From Streptosporangium amethystogenes (GTDB lineage Bacteria; Actinomycetota; Actinomycetes; Streptosporangiales; Streptosporangiaceae), in contig NZ_JOEQ01000054.1 in assembly GCF_000721075.1 (NCBI RefSeq), forward strand, positions 1 to 27,716: 27,716 nucleotides of DNA, given 5' to 3'. Below the pieces are notes generated by a model. The model was not told where the DNA came from. It was given only the letters and a program-made list of their open reading frames with translations, and searched no databases. Positions 7,511 to 15,337 of this stretch are shown piece after piece. Position numbers and translations under genes: made by a program. Within the stretch, counting starts at the first letter, position 1. The number at the start of each line of letters is the position of its first letter.

Positions 7511-7551
7511 GTGCGCCCCGGCATCGCCGCCAAGGAGATGCCGGGGCGCAC
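7511..7551 (+). terminator. 15-bp perfect hairpin between the TetR and methyltransferase genes
   Basis: Bases 7511-7525 pair exactly with 7537-7551 around an 11-nt loop. The stem is G/C-rich without a T-run. It most likely ends the TetR transcript 134 nt after its stop; a role in the leader of the methyltransferase mRNA is possible. Confidence 0.55.
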
Positions 7552-7617
7552 CGGCTCCCCGTCGCCCGGGACGCGTGACCGGGAAATCTCGCATCCACCT
7601 CAGAAAGGATCGGACCC

Positions 7618-8439
7618 ATGGCAATTACCCTCCCGAAGTTCACCCCGATGGAGGACAGCCTGTGGCTGACGCTGTGCGGCAAGGCACTCGACCACCGCAG
7701 GCCGGACCCCATCCTCGACGACCAGCTGGCCGACGAGATCGTCCGGAGACTCGGCTACGACTGCGGCAGGTTCAAGCTCAGCGAGAGTCCCATCATCAAC
7801 ATCGCGCATCGGAGCAAGAAGATGGACGAGGTGGCGGCGAATTTCATCGCCCGTCACCCGAACGCGGTCGGGCTCGACCTGGGAGCCGGGCTTGACAGCC
7901 GGCTGTTCCGCCTCAACCCGCCCTCCACCGTCGACTGGTACGACGTCGACTTCCCCAATGTCATCGCCGCCCGGCGGAAAGTGATGCCGGAGCGCGCGAA
8001 CGGCCACGGCATAGGCACCGACCTGGTCGACCTGGACTGGCTGGAGGCGGTCCCCTCCGACCGGCCGGCCGTGATCATCGCCGATGGACTGCTGGCGTTT
8101 CTCACTCAGGAGGACACCATCGCTCTGCTGAAGCGTCTCACCGACCGCTTCCCCAGCGGAGAGATCGCCTTCAACGGCTACTCCAGGTTCGCCATCTGGG
8201 CCGCGAAAAAATACCGCGGCACCCAGTCCGTCTCGGACCTGCTCAAGTCTCCCGGCTTCGACGATCCCCGCGAACCCGAACGCTGGAACCCCCGGCTGAA
8301 GCTGGTCAGGGAGATCCTGCTCACGCGAGAACCCGAGGTCGCCCGGTTCCCGACGGCCCTGCGCCTGTTCACCAAACTGTCGGCACACAGCACGGCCTGG
8401 TCCCGCAAGGGGACCACCGTCCTGCACTACCGCTTCTAG
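7618..8439 (+). CDS. Class I SAM-dependent O-methyltransferase, TcmP/LCMT (PPM1) family
   Basis: A 273-residue methyltransferase. The N-terminus (MEDSLWLTLCGKALDHRRPDPILDDQLADEIVRRL) and the SAM motif GLDLGAGLDSRLFRL (about residues 82-96) followed by WYDVDFPNVIAARR are typical of the leucine-carboxyl-methyltransferase fold. In actinomycetes this fold includes polyketide-tailoring enzymes such as TcmP. The acidic VDF and the later IIADGLLAFL are further family landmarks. ATG 7618 follows AGAAAGGA at about 7600-7607. No biosynthetic core genes lie nearby, so the substrate is unknown. It ends convergent with the MFS pump gene. Confidence 0.82.
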   Translation: MAITLPKFTPMEDSLWLTLCGKALDHRRPDPILDDQLADEIVRRLGYDCGRFKLSESPIINIAHRSKKMDEVAANFIARHPNAVGLDLGAGLDSRLFRLNPPSTVDWYDVDFPNVIAARRKVMPERANGHGIGTDLVDLDWLEAVPSDRPAVIIADGLLAFLTQEDTIALLKRLTDRFPSGEIAFNGYSRFAIWAAKKYRGTQSVSDLLKSPGFDDPREPERWNPRLKLVREILLTREPEVARFPTALRLFTKLSAHSTAWSRKGTTVLHYRF

Positions 8440-8539
8440 CGCGACATTCCTCATCGGATGTACGGATCCACATCTTCTGCTCCGGTCACACCGGGATGGG
8501 GATAAGCCGTCACGACGTGAGGCCCCCGGTCGGCGCGGG

Positions 8540-8573
8540 TCAGGGGGCGCGGCGGCGATGCCGCGCCCCCTGA
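8540..8573. terminator. Bidirectional terminator between the methyltransferase and MFS genes
   Basis: A 14-bp perfect stem (8540-8553 with 8560-8573) encloses the 6-nt loop GGCGAT. It lies 4 nt beyond the minus-strand stop at 8577 and about 100 nt after the plus-strand stop at 8439, so it can terminate both convergent transcripts. Confidence 0.75.
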
Positions 8574-8576
8574 GGG

Positions 8577-10193
8577 TCAGACCGGTGTCGAGCTTTCGGA
8601 TGCCGTCGCCCGAGTGACGACGCCGTCGACGGTCCGGCTGTCACCGGGCGGCACGGCGGGCTCCGGGGACTCGACATGGGTCGCCAGCGGTTTCTCGGTG
8701 ATGAAGAGCAGCACGACGGCGGTGAGGAGCGCCAGCGGGACCATGAAGACGAAGATCGGTATGAGGGCTTCGTTGTAGGAGCGGACGATCACCAGCCGGA
8801 TCGGGTCGGGCAGAGCGGCGATGACGGCGGGGGTGAACGAGCTCAGACCGTCCGAGGATCCGGATCCCTGGGGCAGGCGTTCCGCCAGAAGCTCGGCGAG
8901 CCGGGTGGCGAACACCGAACCGACGATGGCGGAGCCCAGGCTCCCGCCGACCTGGCGGAAGTAGTTGTTGGCCGCCGTCGCGGTCCCGACGATCCGGTGC
9001 GGGAAGGAGTTCTGGACGACCAGGACGAGGATCTGCATGCTGGCGCCGAGACCGATGCCCATCACGGCCATGTAGCCGCAGGTCACGAGGGTGGGGGTGT
9101 CGATGGTGACGGTCGCCAGCAGGCCGAGTCCGAGCGCCAGGACGACCGAGCCGGCGACGGGCAGGAACTTGTACCTCCCGGTCCGGGTGATGACCGCTCC
9201 GGTGATGACCGAGGTGATCAGAAGCGCCCCCATCATGGGGATCATGAGCAGCCCGGCCTGGGTGGCGCTGGCGCCGGCCGCCATCTGGAAGTAGGTCGGG
9301 ATGTAGCCGATCGCGCCGAACATCGCGACGCTGGTCAGCAGTGAGGCGAGTGTCGCGAGGTTGAAGTTGCGGTCCTTGAACAGGCTCAGCGGCATCACGG
9401 GTTCGGCGGCGCGTGATTCGACGAACGCGAACAGGATCGCCGCGATGACGGCTCCGGCGAGGAGTCCGAAGATCTGCGGGGAGTTCCAGTCGTAGGTCGA
9501 GCCGCCCCAGGTCCCGATCAGGACGACGGCGGCCGTGGCCAGGGAGAGCAGCGCCATCCCGAGGTAGTCCAGGCGCGGGCGCTCGGTCTTCGGTTTCTTG
9601 GGCAGGCGCATCAGGACAACGGTGGCCACGACGGCGACGACGCCCAGCGGGATGTTGATCCAGAACGTCCAACGCCATCCCGGTCCTTCGGTGAACCAGC
9701 CGCCGAGGAGCGGACCGGCCACCGAGGAGACGGCGAAGACGCCGCCCATGATGCCGGAGTACCTACCGCGTTCCCTGGCGGGCACGACGTCGGCGATCGC
9801 GGCCTGCGACAGGATCATCAGTCCGCCGCCGCCCAGCCCCTGGACGGTACGCGCAATGATCATCCCATTCATGTCCTGAGCCAACGCACCCAGGACCGAC
9901 CCCACAATGAAGATCACGATCGCGCCGACCAGGATGGGTTTCCGGCCGAAAAGATCACTGACCTTGCCGTAGATCGGCATCATGATCGTCGAGGCGAGCA
10001 TGTAGGCGGTGATGACCCAGGCCAGGTGCTCGACACCGTGCAGCTCACCGACGATCGTCGGCAGCGCGCTGGAGAGGATCATCTGGCTCAGCGACGCCAG
10101 GAGCATCGTCACCATGAGCGTACAGAAAAGCAGAATGATGTTCTTTTTGGCGCGGGCGTCGTCCGCCGCCGGGGAGGCTGTCGCCTTGGTCAC
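8577..10193 (-). CDS. MFS multidrug efflux transporter, DHA2 (EmrB/QacA) type
   Basis: A 538-residue inner-membrane drug:H+ antiporter with about 14 predicted helices. Landmarks are the DHA2 first helix with SSALPTIVGEL, motif A GKVSDLFGRKP, motif C-like VAGPLLGGWF, RWTFWINIPLGVVA, and the late-half QVGGSLGSAIVGSVFATR. The start is GTG 10193, whose GTGA overlaps the stop of the upstream TetR gene, with AGGAAG just before it. The pair is translationally coupled. The pump is probably repressed by that TetR and induced by the exported compound. The long open frames opposite it are codon-bias shadows. Confidence 0.93.
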   Translation of the reverse strand: MTKATASPAADDARAKKNIILLFCTLMVTMLLASLSQMILSSALPTIVGELHGVEHLAWVITAYMLASTIMMPIYGKVSDLFGRKPILVGAIVIFIVGSVLGALAQDMNGMIIARTVQGLGGGGLMILSQAAIADVVPARERGRYSGIMGGVFAVSSVAGPLLGGWFTEGPGWRWTFWINIPLGVVAVVATVVLMRLPKKPKTERPRLDYLGMALLSLATAAVVLIGTWGGSTYDWNSPQIFGLLAGAVIAAILFAFVESRAAEPVMPLSLFKDRNFNLATLASLLTSVAMFGAIGYIPTYFQMAAGASATQAGLLMIPMMGALLITSVITGAVITRTGRYKFLPVAGSVVLALGLGLLATVTIDTPTLVTCGYMAVMGIGLGASMQILVLVVQNSFPHRIVGTATAANNYFRQVGGSLGSAIVGSVFATRLAELLAERLPQGSGSSDGLSSFTPAVIAALPDPIRLVIVRSYNEALIPIFVFMVPLALLTAVVLLFITEKPLATHVESPEPAVPPGDSRTVDGVVTRATASESSTPV

Positions 10194-10795
10194 GGGTTCT
10201 TCCTGATCACGTCTCGGAAAATCTCAAGGGCGTTCTCGATGGCGACGTCCGTACCGGCGGACATCTCGGGATCGCGAGCGTAGGCGAAGCGGATGACGGC
10301 GCCGGCGAGTGCGAGCATCGCGGCCACGGAGTCCTCGGGGGCCGGACGCGCCGCGGCACCCGCCAGCCGTTCGGCCAGGATCGGCTCGACGAGCTTCTCC
10401 GCGGCGCTCGCGTACTGGTGAAATCGTGTACGTAACTCCGGATACCTGCGGATGAGCTCAAGACGGCGCCCGCGCGGGGATCCGCCTCGCGTCATCGACA
10501 TGACGACGGCCGCCAGCAGCGACACCGTACGGCCGAAGAGGTCGTCATCGCCGCCCCGGAAGTCCCGTAACGCCTCCGCCGGCACGGCCGGCGCCCGGAC
10601 GCCCAGAACCGCGTCCTCCTTGGTGGGGAAGTAGTTGAAGAACGTCCTCCTGGACACCCCCGCCGCCGCGGCGATCTCCTCGACGGTGGCCTCGGCCAGG
10701 CCTTTCTCAAACGAGAGCCGCGCCGCGGTGTCGTGGATCGCCGTCCACGTCTCAAGCCGGTTGCGCTCACGGAGCGAACCCTCAGCATTATGCAC
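10190..10795 (-). CDS. TetR family repressor controlling the MFS pump
   Basis: A 201-residue regulator. The N-terminus RLETWTAIHDTAARLSFEKGLAEATVEEIAAAAGVSRRTFFNYFPTKEDAVLG is a canonical TetR DNA-binding domain with recognition helix SRRTFFNYF. The rest is the variable ligand domain. The start appears to be GTG 10795. No Shine-Dalgarno is visible, and a -10-like TAGAGT ends 6 nt before it, so the mRNA may be leaderless. The start codon lies inside the first of three operator units, which implies autorepression. The gene overlaps the MFS gene by 4 nt. Confidence 0.88.
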   Translation of the reverse strand: MHNAEGSLRERNRLETWTAIHDTAARLSFEKGLAEATVEEIAAAAGVSRRTFFNYFPTKEDAVLGVRAPAVPAEALRDFRGGDDDLFGRTVSLLAAVVMSMTRGGSPRGRRLELIRRYPELRTRFHQYASAAEKLVEPILAERLAGAAARPAPEDSVAAMLALAGAVIRFAYARDPEMSAGTDVAIENALEIFRDVIRKNP

Positions 10796-10839
10796 ATGTG
10801 CACTCTATGCACTGATGCAAGCTTTGCACAAGTGCATAA
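10788..10839 (-). promoter_or_regulatory. Promoter covered by three phased 12-bp operator units
   Basis: TGCACATGTGCA (10791-10802), TGCACTGATGCA (10808-10819) and TGCACAAGTGCA (10825-10836) recur at exactly 17-bp intervals. They are flanked by TTA and TAA, so the whole 52-bp block is roughly symmetric about the middle unit. On the minus strand a -35-like TTGTGC (10826-10831) and a -10-like TAGAGT (10802-10807) are 18 nt apart. One unit covers the -35, one fills the spacer and one covers the start codon. The promoter assignment is inference. Confidence 0.6.
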
Positions 10840-10948
10840 CTTTAAGCTCTTTCACCCGCCGACGGGGACGGTATGCGACACCGGGACGTTCTCGATGTTC
10901 CGGCGACCGTCCGAGGATGACGGCGTCGTCGTCCTCCTAGCACCGGTT

Positions 10949-11305
10949 ATGACCGGTCCCGCGCCAGGCAGAACCACATCCCCCAGGCACGGCACGAGAA
11001 GTCGACTCGAAGCCCGCATCACCACGGAAGACAAGAACCTGATCGAACAGGCCGCCCGCGCCAGCCGGGAGACAGTCACCGGGTTCGTTCTGCACGCCGC
11101 TCTCGACGCGGCCGAGGAGGTCATGCGCCGCGAACGAGTCACCATGGTGCCTCACGACTTCTTCGAGGCGATCATCGATTCACTTGCTGCTCCCCTCAGC
11201 GGAATGAAGCGCCGGCCCGTGCGGACCAGGAGAGCCGAGAGGAAATCATGGACCTTACCCACCCCAATTCCCTCGCCGACGAACCGGGCCCGACTTTGGG
11301 TCTGA
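10949..11305 (+). CDS. TacA-like (DUF1778) ribbon-helix-helix antitoxin, orphan and probably frameshifted
   Basis: About 118 residues. RSRLEARITTEDKNLIEQAARASRETVTGFVLHAALDAAEEVMRRE is the DUF1778 ribbon-helix-helix core of TacA antitoxins, and VTMVPHDFFEAIIDSLAAP is its neutralising C-terminal segment. After LAAP the tail (LSGMKRRPVRTRRAERKSW) is unlike the family. The +1 frame gives QRNEAPARADQESREEIMD, which fits better, so a small indel near 11195 is likely. The partner GNAT acetyltransferase toxin (TacT) should follow but does not. A 45-codon frame from ATG 11248 (after AGGAAA) ends at 11385 and has no GNAT features. ATG 10949 lies within ACCGGT-tatg-ACCGGT, a possible autoregulatory site. 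The frame is open further upstream without coding character. Confidence 0.6.
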   Translation: MTGPAPGRTTSPRHGTRSRLEARITTEDKNLIEQAARASRETVTGFVLHAALDAAEEVMRRERVTMVPHDFFEAIIDSLAAPLSGMKRRPVRTRRAERKSWTLPTPIPSPTNRARLWV

Positions 11306-11447
11306 GGCCACCCAATTCGTCCTCCTTGGCACCGTCGGCGCCGTTCTATCTATCTTTTTTTATAAACGATGCACTAGAGGCATAATGACCTGACCGATCA
11401 TAGGTGATGCGGTGCGCAGACTCGCGGAAAAATCCCCTGGGCGGCAA

Positions 11448-11861
11448 TTATCCGACATCCCTATCGGCCTTGACGGGCAAGGTCAACGAGGTGCCCGCTG
11501 TGGAGCGCAGATCACTACTCCGACCCGGCTGCCGCCTCTCCATAAATTCCGCCAGAACGTCGAGCTTGCCCTGGAGCGCCTCGCCCACGATATCTCGCTG
11601 TATCAGGTAGTTTCCGTCGTCTCGTGGTCGTGTTGGACTCTCCCACTCCGCGAAGGAGTTCACTGCGTTTTGCACCTTACGCAACTCTGCATTCAATGCA
11701 GTGCTAAAATTTTTAGTCATCGCCAGGCCCAAGACGTTCTCTTTCCAAAGCTCGAAGTCTGTTTTGAATTTCCCAATCCCCGCGCTTAGTTCAGGAAGAT
11801 TATCACACCTCTCCTGAAACGCCTTCAGATGCTTGCGAGCATCAGCCCAGGCGTCGGTCAT
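11448..11861 (-). CDS. Small helical protein, third gene of the Nudix-kinase operon
   Basis: 137 residues. The first two thirds are strongly helix-forming and charged (MTDAWADARKHLKAFQERCDN, KFKTDFELWKENVLG, NAELRKVQNAVNSFAEWE, IVGEALQGKLDVLAEFMERR), consistent with a coiled-coil or helical-bundle partner. The last 25 residues look disordered. It has no signal peptide and no membrane segment, and I recognise no family. Its ATG (11861) directly follows the TAA of the kinase gene (11862-11864) with no gap, which means one transcript and probably coupled translation. A protein partner of the kinase is the simplest guess from position. Confidence 0.65.
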   Translation of the reverse strand: MTDAWADARKHLKAFQERCDNLPELSAGIGKFKTDFELWKENVLGLAMTKNFSTALNAELRKVQNAVNSFAEWESPTRPRDDGNYLIQRDIVGEALQGKLDVLAEFMERRQPGRSSDLRSTAGTSLTLPVKADRDVG

Positions 11862-13673
11862 TTAAGTCAACTTGTCGAGTAACCGGCCTCTAATCAGGTC
11901 AGCGGCAGCACGCGCCGCGTACACATGGCTGTTCGAGGTCGATACTCGTGTTCCCTCATCCAATGTGAAGCACAACTGCTGGATCAGTAGATCGACGTCC
12001 ATCGGATCATCCGGATAGGGCTGCCGCTCTCTGTCCAGCGCCATGCGTAATGACTCCGTCTCAGCCGCCAGATGCGCCGCGGTCGTGCTGTTGAAGGTGG
12101 CGGTGCGCAACTCCCTCACCAGATCGCACCACCCCTCCGAGGGCGATCTCTTCCCGATGAGCCTTCTTATCTCCTCCACCATCTGTTCAGCCTGCTCTTG
12201 GAAGAGTCCTCCCGCGACCAGTTCGGCGGAACGGGTGACGATGACGACGTCCGCTCGAATGCCGGGACGGAGACGAACGTCTTCGATCTCGTCATGAGTG
12301 ACTGCCCAGACGTCGGACGGCTGGAAGCTGTCATCGAGTTCGGCGGCATGGATGCGGCTGTTGCTCACCACTAGCACCGCCGATCCGTACGCCTCCCTCC
12401 TGACGCGGCACGGCGCGAGGCGCACGAACTGCTCGTCCTCGTCAAGCAGTTTGAGGACGACGCTGACCAGCCGCTCATGGTTCCCCATGCGCTGCTGCGC
12501 TGACGTCAGCTGCCCAAGGGCCAGCATGGCGATGTCGGCCCGTCGTCTCGACACTTTCCACATGGAGCCCCCGGCGGGAGCGTCCGGATCCTCGGAGTCC
12601 CCGCTCACCTCTATGTAGCCCTTGACTCCGCGAGCGGCTAGATCGAAGAACCATCTCCGCAGGTCATGAGGGAGCTTGCGGCCGGCGAACATCAACGCGC
12701 AGCCGACGATCGAGAGTAGGCTCTGCTGTTCCCACTCTCGGCCGAACCCGTTCTCCTTGGCATGGGCCTGGCCCGCGCCGCGGAGAACCACACTGACTTC
12801 GGTGTGCGGGCCAGCCGTCGCCTTCGCCGGAGTGAGAATCGCCGTCATGAGCGCGTCACGCTGGCTTGAGTTCTCAGTGGTGTCCCTGAGCCATTCCACG
12901 GCCATAGACAGCAGCAGGTGCGCGGGATCGCGGGCCAGTGGCGCGTCAGGAGCATAGTCGCCGAAGTCGATTAGCCAGAACCACTCTGGAGTGTCGGGCG
13001 AGAGGAGGATGTTCCGCACATTCAGGTCTCCGTGTGCACGTCCACGCTGGATGGGGATCCGTTTTGACCCGCTGAAGTGCCCTTCCAGGAACGCCAGCGG
13101 GTTCGGCAGGGTGGCAAAAGGCCCGTCAGGGATGTCCTTACCTGTGGGCGCCCATTCCCGCACCCGCTCCAACCTGTCAGGCCGGTCTGCCAGAAGCATG
13201 CCGACGTACTCGGCCGCGGTCATCGCCTCCGGCCGATGCTCCGACGTAGGATTCCACGCGCTGAGAACCTGCTTGGTCACCACTGCGCAGGCGGCGGACA
13301 AGCGGGAATCGTGGGCCAGATCGGCTAATGGCCGGATGCTGGACAGGTCACCACCGGCCACCGACAGCGTGATCATCTGCCAGCTTCCCAGCACGACGGG
13401 ACCACCGATCACCCGCATCAGATGGTTGTTACGAAAGTCAGTGGGTGATTCACGCAGTGCCTGGCTGATTCTGTCGAGCTCGCGTTCCAGCTCACCGGGC
13501 AGGAACTTGAGAATCACCTGCCGGTTGATCTCATTCATTTGAAACTGCTGTACCACCACAAGCTTCGCGCCGCTCCGGCCACCCGGTAGCCGCTCCACGA
13601 AGGTCGTCTCCCATGGCTGTGCTCCGCACCAGCGTTCGTATGCGGACTGTACTTCTTCCGGCAGCTCAACCAT
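11862..13673 (-). CDS. APH-like protein kinase fused to a PH-like domain (candidate conflict-system kinase)
   Basis: 603 residues. The N-terminal half has an aminoglycoside-phosphotransferase/protein-kinase fold: glycine-rich loop LPGGRSGAK (29-37), lysine K56 in VILKF, catalytic loop HGDLNVRN (214-221, invariant Asp and Asn present), and metal-binding IDFGDY (235-240). The kinase should therefore be active. A linker follows, then residues about 410-505 resemble a bacterial PH domain (SAVLVVSNSRIHAAEL, WAVTHDEIEDVRLRPG). A 100-residue helical C-terminus ends the protein. The protein resembles kinase-like components of predicted ternary-complex conflict systems, but this needs a profile search. 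ATG 13673 is chosen because it follows the Nudix stop by one base; a longer frame starting at 13745 would overlap that gene by 71 nt. Confidence 0.75.
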   Translation of the reverse strand: MVELPEEVQSAYERWCGAQPWETTFVERLPGGRSGAKLVVVQQFQMNEINRQVILKFLPGELERELDRISQALRESPTDFRNNHLMRVIGGPVVLGSWQMITLSVAGGDLSSIRPLADLAHDSRLSAACAVVTKQVLSAWNPTSEHRPEAMTAAEYVGMLLADRPDRLERVREWAPTGKDIPDGPFATLPNPLAFLEGHFSGSKRIPIQRGRAHGDLNVRNILLSPDTPEWFWLIDFGDYAPDAPLARDPAHLLLSMAVEWLRDTTENSSQRDALMTAILTPAKATAGPHTEVSVVLRGAGQAHAKENGFGREWEQQSLLSIVGCALMFAGRKLPHDLRRWFFDLAARGVKGYIEVSGDSEDPDAPAGGSMWKVSRRRADIAMLALGQLTSAQQRMGNHERLVSVVLKLLDEDEQFVRLAPCRVRREAYGSAVLVVSNSRIHAAELDDSFQPSDVWAVTHDEIEDVRLRPGIRADVVIVTRSAELVAGGLFQEQAEQMVEEIRRLIGKRSPSEGWCDLVRELRTATFNSTTAAHLAAETESLRMALDRERQPYPDDPMDVDLLIQQLCFTLDEGTRVSTSNSHVYAARAAADLIRGRLLDKLT

Positions 13674-13674
13674 C

Positions 13675-14634
13675 TCATCTGGCCTGATCCAGTAAGAAGA
13701 AAACAATGGAGCAAACCAGCCCGAGCACGCCCACCGCCATTCCATAGAACTCCCATGGCCTGGCCCTGGCGATATGACGCAGCGTGCGCCGCTGCGTCGT
13801 ATTCAGGCTCAGCGGCAGCGCGTCGAGGCCACCGGGCAGCGTGGCGACCGCCTTCCGTAGTCCTCCCATATCGAGCCCTGTCCCGCCGACTTTGGCATCT
13901 TCGGCCAGCAGCGTCGCGGCCTGCACCCAGCTGGCGTCCGGCCAAGCCGCGAGCCGATCGCGTGAGGAGCGTAGCTGGAAGAACGTCATCTCGTACGCGG
14001 TGAGCACACCCATCGTGCGTGACGGCTGCACGACGTGAGCAACACAGAACTCCACCAACTGGTCGGTCCTTGTGTCGAAGGCGAAGCCTGGGAGTTCCTC
14101 CTCCAATTCGCGGATCGCCACTTCGCGCGGTGTCGAGTCGGTCGGCCGCGCCTTGCCACCGGGGAGTTGGTACTGCCTGGCCGCACCGTCGTAGAGAACG
14201 AGATAGCACTCACCTTCACCTCGCAACCGCGCCTTGATGAGTACTTGGGCAACGCGTACCTCACGCAGTGGCCGTGCGCCGAAGCCGAACCGGGCACGCT
14301 GACGCTCCATCAAATAGAGCAGCTGAGGACCCGCGAGAATGTCAGCTCCGGACTCGGTTAGTTCACCTGCCCGGTTACGAGTCCAATCAGCCAACGCCTT
14401 GCCGCTGTCGGCGTACTCGGCCAAGCTACGCAAAAACCACGTTGCAGCCGGATGCGTTGCCTTGACCAGCCGGACACCGTCTCGTTCCGTTACGGTGAGC
14501 ACACCGAACACGCCCAGCAGAGCGATAAGCGCCTCATCTGCCCCAAGCTCCGCGATCGGCAGAGCGCTCTCGTCCGCCGCCGGAATCCTCCGCAGCACCT
14601 CGGCGACCACCACGCCCGCCTCCCACTGGGTCAT
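13675..14634 (-). CDS. Nudix-domain protein with C-terminal transmembrane helix
   Basis: 319 residues and first gene of the operon. Residues 1-75 look like a winged-helix domain (EALIALLGVFGVLTVTERDGVRLVKATHP). Residues about 120-260 are a Nudix domain: YQLPGGKARPTDSTPREVAIRELEEE contains the REUxEE metal-binding core (R175, E176, E179, E180). The first conserved Glu of the box is replaced and the spacing is one residue longer than usual. Residues 296-316 (FYGMAVGVLGLVCSIVFFLL) form one membrane helix, leaving a 3-residue tail, so the Nudix domain should face the cytoplasm. Classical Nudix enzymes cleave nucleoside-diphosphate derivatives; here the fold may bind or cleave a signal nucleotide. 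GAGAGAG precedes ATG 14634. Confidence 0.78.
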   Translation of the reverse strand: MTQWEAGVVVAEVLRRIPAADESALPIAELGADEALIALLGVFGVLTVTERDGVRLVKATHPAATWFLRSLAEYADSGKALADWTRNRAGELTESGADILAGPQLLYLMERQRARFGFGARPLREVRVAQVLIKARLRGEGECYLVLYDGAARQYQLPGGKARPTDSTPREVAIRELEEELPGFAFDTRTDQLVEFCVAHVVQPSRTMGVLTAYEMTFFQLRSSRDRLAAWPDASWVQAATLLAEDAKVGGTGLDMGGLRKAVATLPGGLDALPLSLNTTQRRTLRHIARARPWEFYGMAVGVLGLVCSIVFFLLDQAR

Positions 14635-14905
14635 AATCCAACTCTCTCGCCGCCGGGGCGATTACCGACCTATCGTCGCCTGCGGTTCAGAGCTTGTCGA
14701 TGGTGCCCGAGAACTCCTTCCTACCGCAGAGGCTTCGGCCCCACCGGGCTGGACACCCGGCAGCGCGTCAGGCGCCATTGAAGTAAGGGCACGGAGGCCG
14801 GGCTGACTCTCGCCGATCCAAGCGAGATCGCATACGCCACCGACATAATTACCGCCCAACTCGGCGCCCGCCCCTGAGCCGTCCAGTTCATCCCGTCGAC
14901 GCCAT

Positions 14906-15200
14906 TTATCTGCGGTGAGGAATGACGTACTGGCCGTCGCCGCTTGGTGGTGAGTGCTGGAGTTCGGTGTCGTTCATCTAGGTCAGCGGGTCCTGGATGT
15001 TTCTGGCTTCGATGGGGCCGGGGGTGTTGGGGAGCCAGACGGGGAAGGCCCAGTAGCGGCGGGCCCAATGGCGCCAGAGGATGAACCAGCCTGGATGGCG
15101 GGCCTTCAGGTCGCGGGCCACGGCGGTGGCATCGTCCGTGCTCGTCGCGGGTTCCGGGGCGGGGGGCCGGTGCAGGCGGGGTCGGCACCGCGACGGCGAC
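14906..15200 (-). pseudogene. Decayed actinobacterial small protein with in-frame TAG
   Basis: The minus strand reads DDATAVARDLKARHPGW, FILWRHWARRYWAFP and VWLPNTPGPIEARNIQDPLT, then TAG (14978-14980), then MNDTELQHSPPSGDGQYVIPHRR and TAA. The pattern R-LKARHPGW...W.RRYWAFP resembles small actinomycete proteins of unknown function, often encoded beside DUF397/HTH pairs. In these the residue at the stop is plausibly Gln, so CAG became TAG. No start codon or ribosome site is clear at the 5' side. Confidence 0.45.
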
Positions 15201-15235
15201 GGCGGACTTTGGGGCGGAGGGGTTCGTTTGTCGGT

Positions 15236-15337
15236 GCGACCACGGGACCTACCGGCCCTACCCTGAAGTTCACCTCGGGTGAATGGAACACCTTCATCAG
15301 CAGCATCAAGGACGGCCAGTTCGACATGCCAGGGTGA
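15236..15337 (+). pseudogene. DUF397 protein tail
   Basis: The last 30 residues (GPTGPTLKFTSGEWNTFISSIKDGQFDMPG) match the C-terminal half of DUF397 proteins, which are about 65-75 residues and usually partner an XRE/HTH regulator. The N-terminal half (S-x-S-x(n)-C-V-E-V type) is missing. Upstream in the same frame the sequence is antisense to the neighbouring relic. It is therefore a truncated remnant. No partner regulator lies nearby. Confidence 0.6.

Noticed and set aside
10733..10948. Upstream extension of the antitoxin frame through the TetR promoter
   Set aside because: It crosses the operator array and antisense TetR coding DNA, and has no antitoxin-like sequence.
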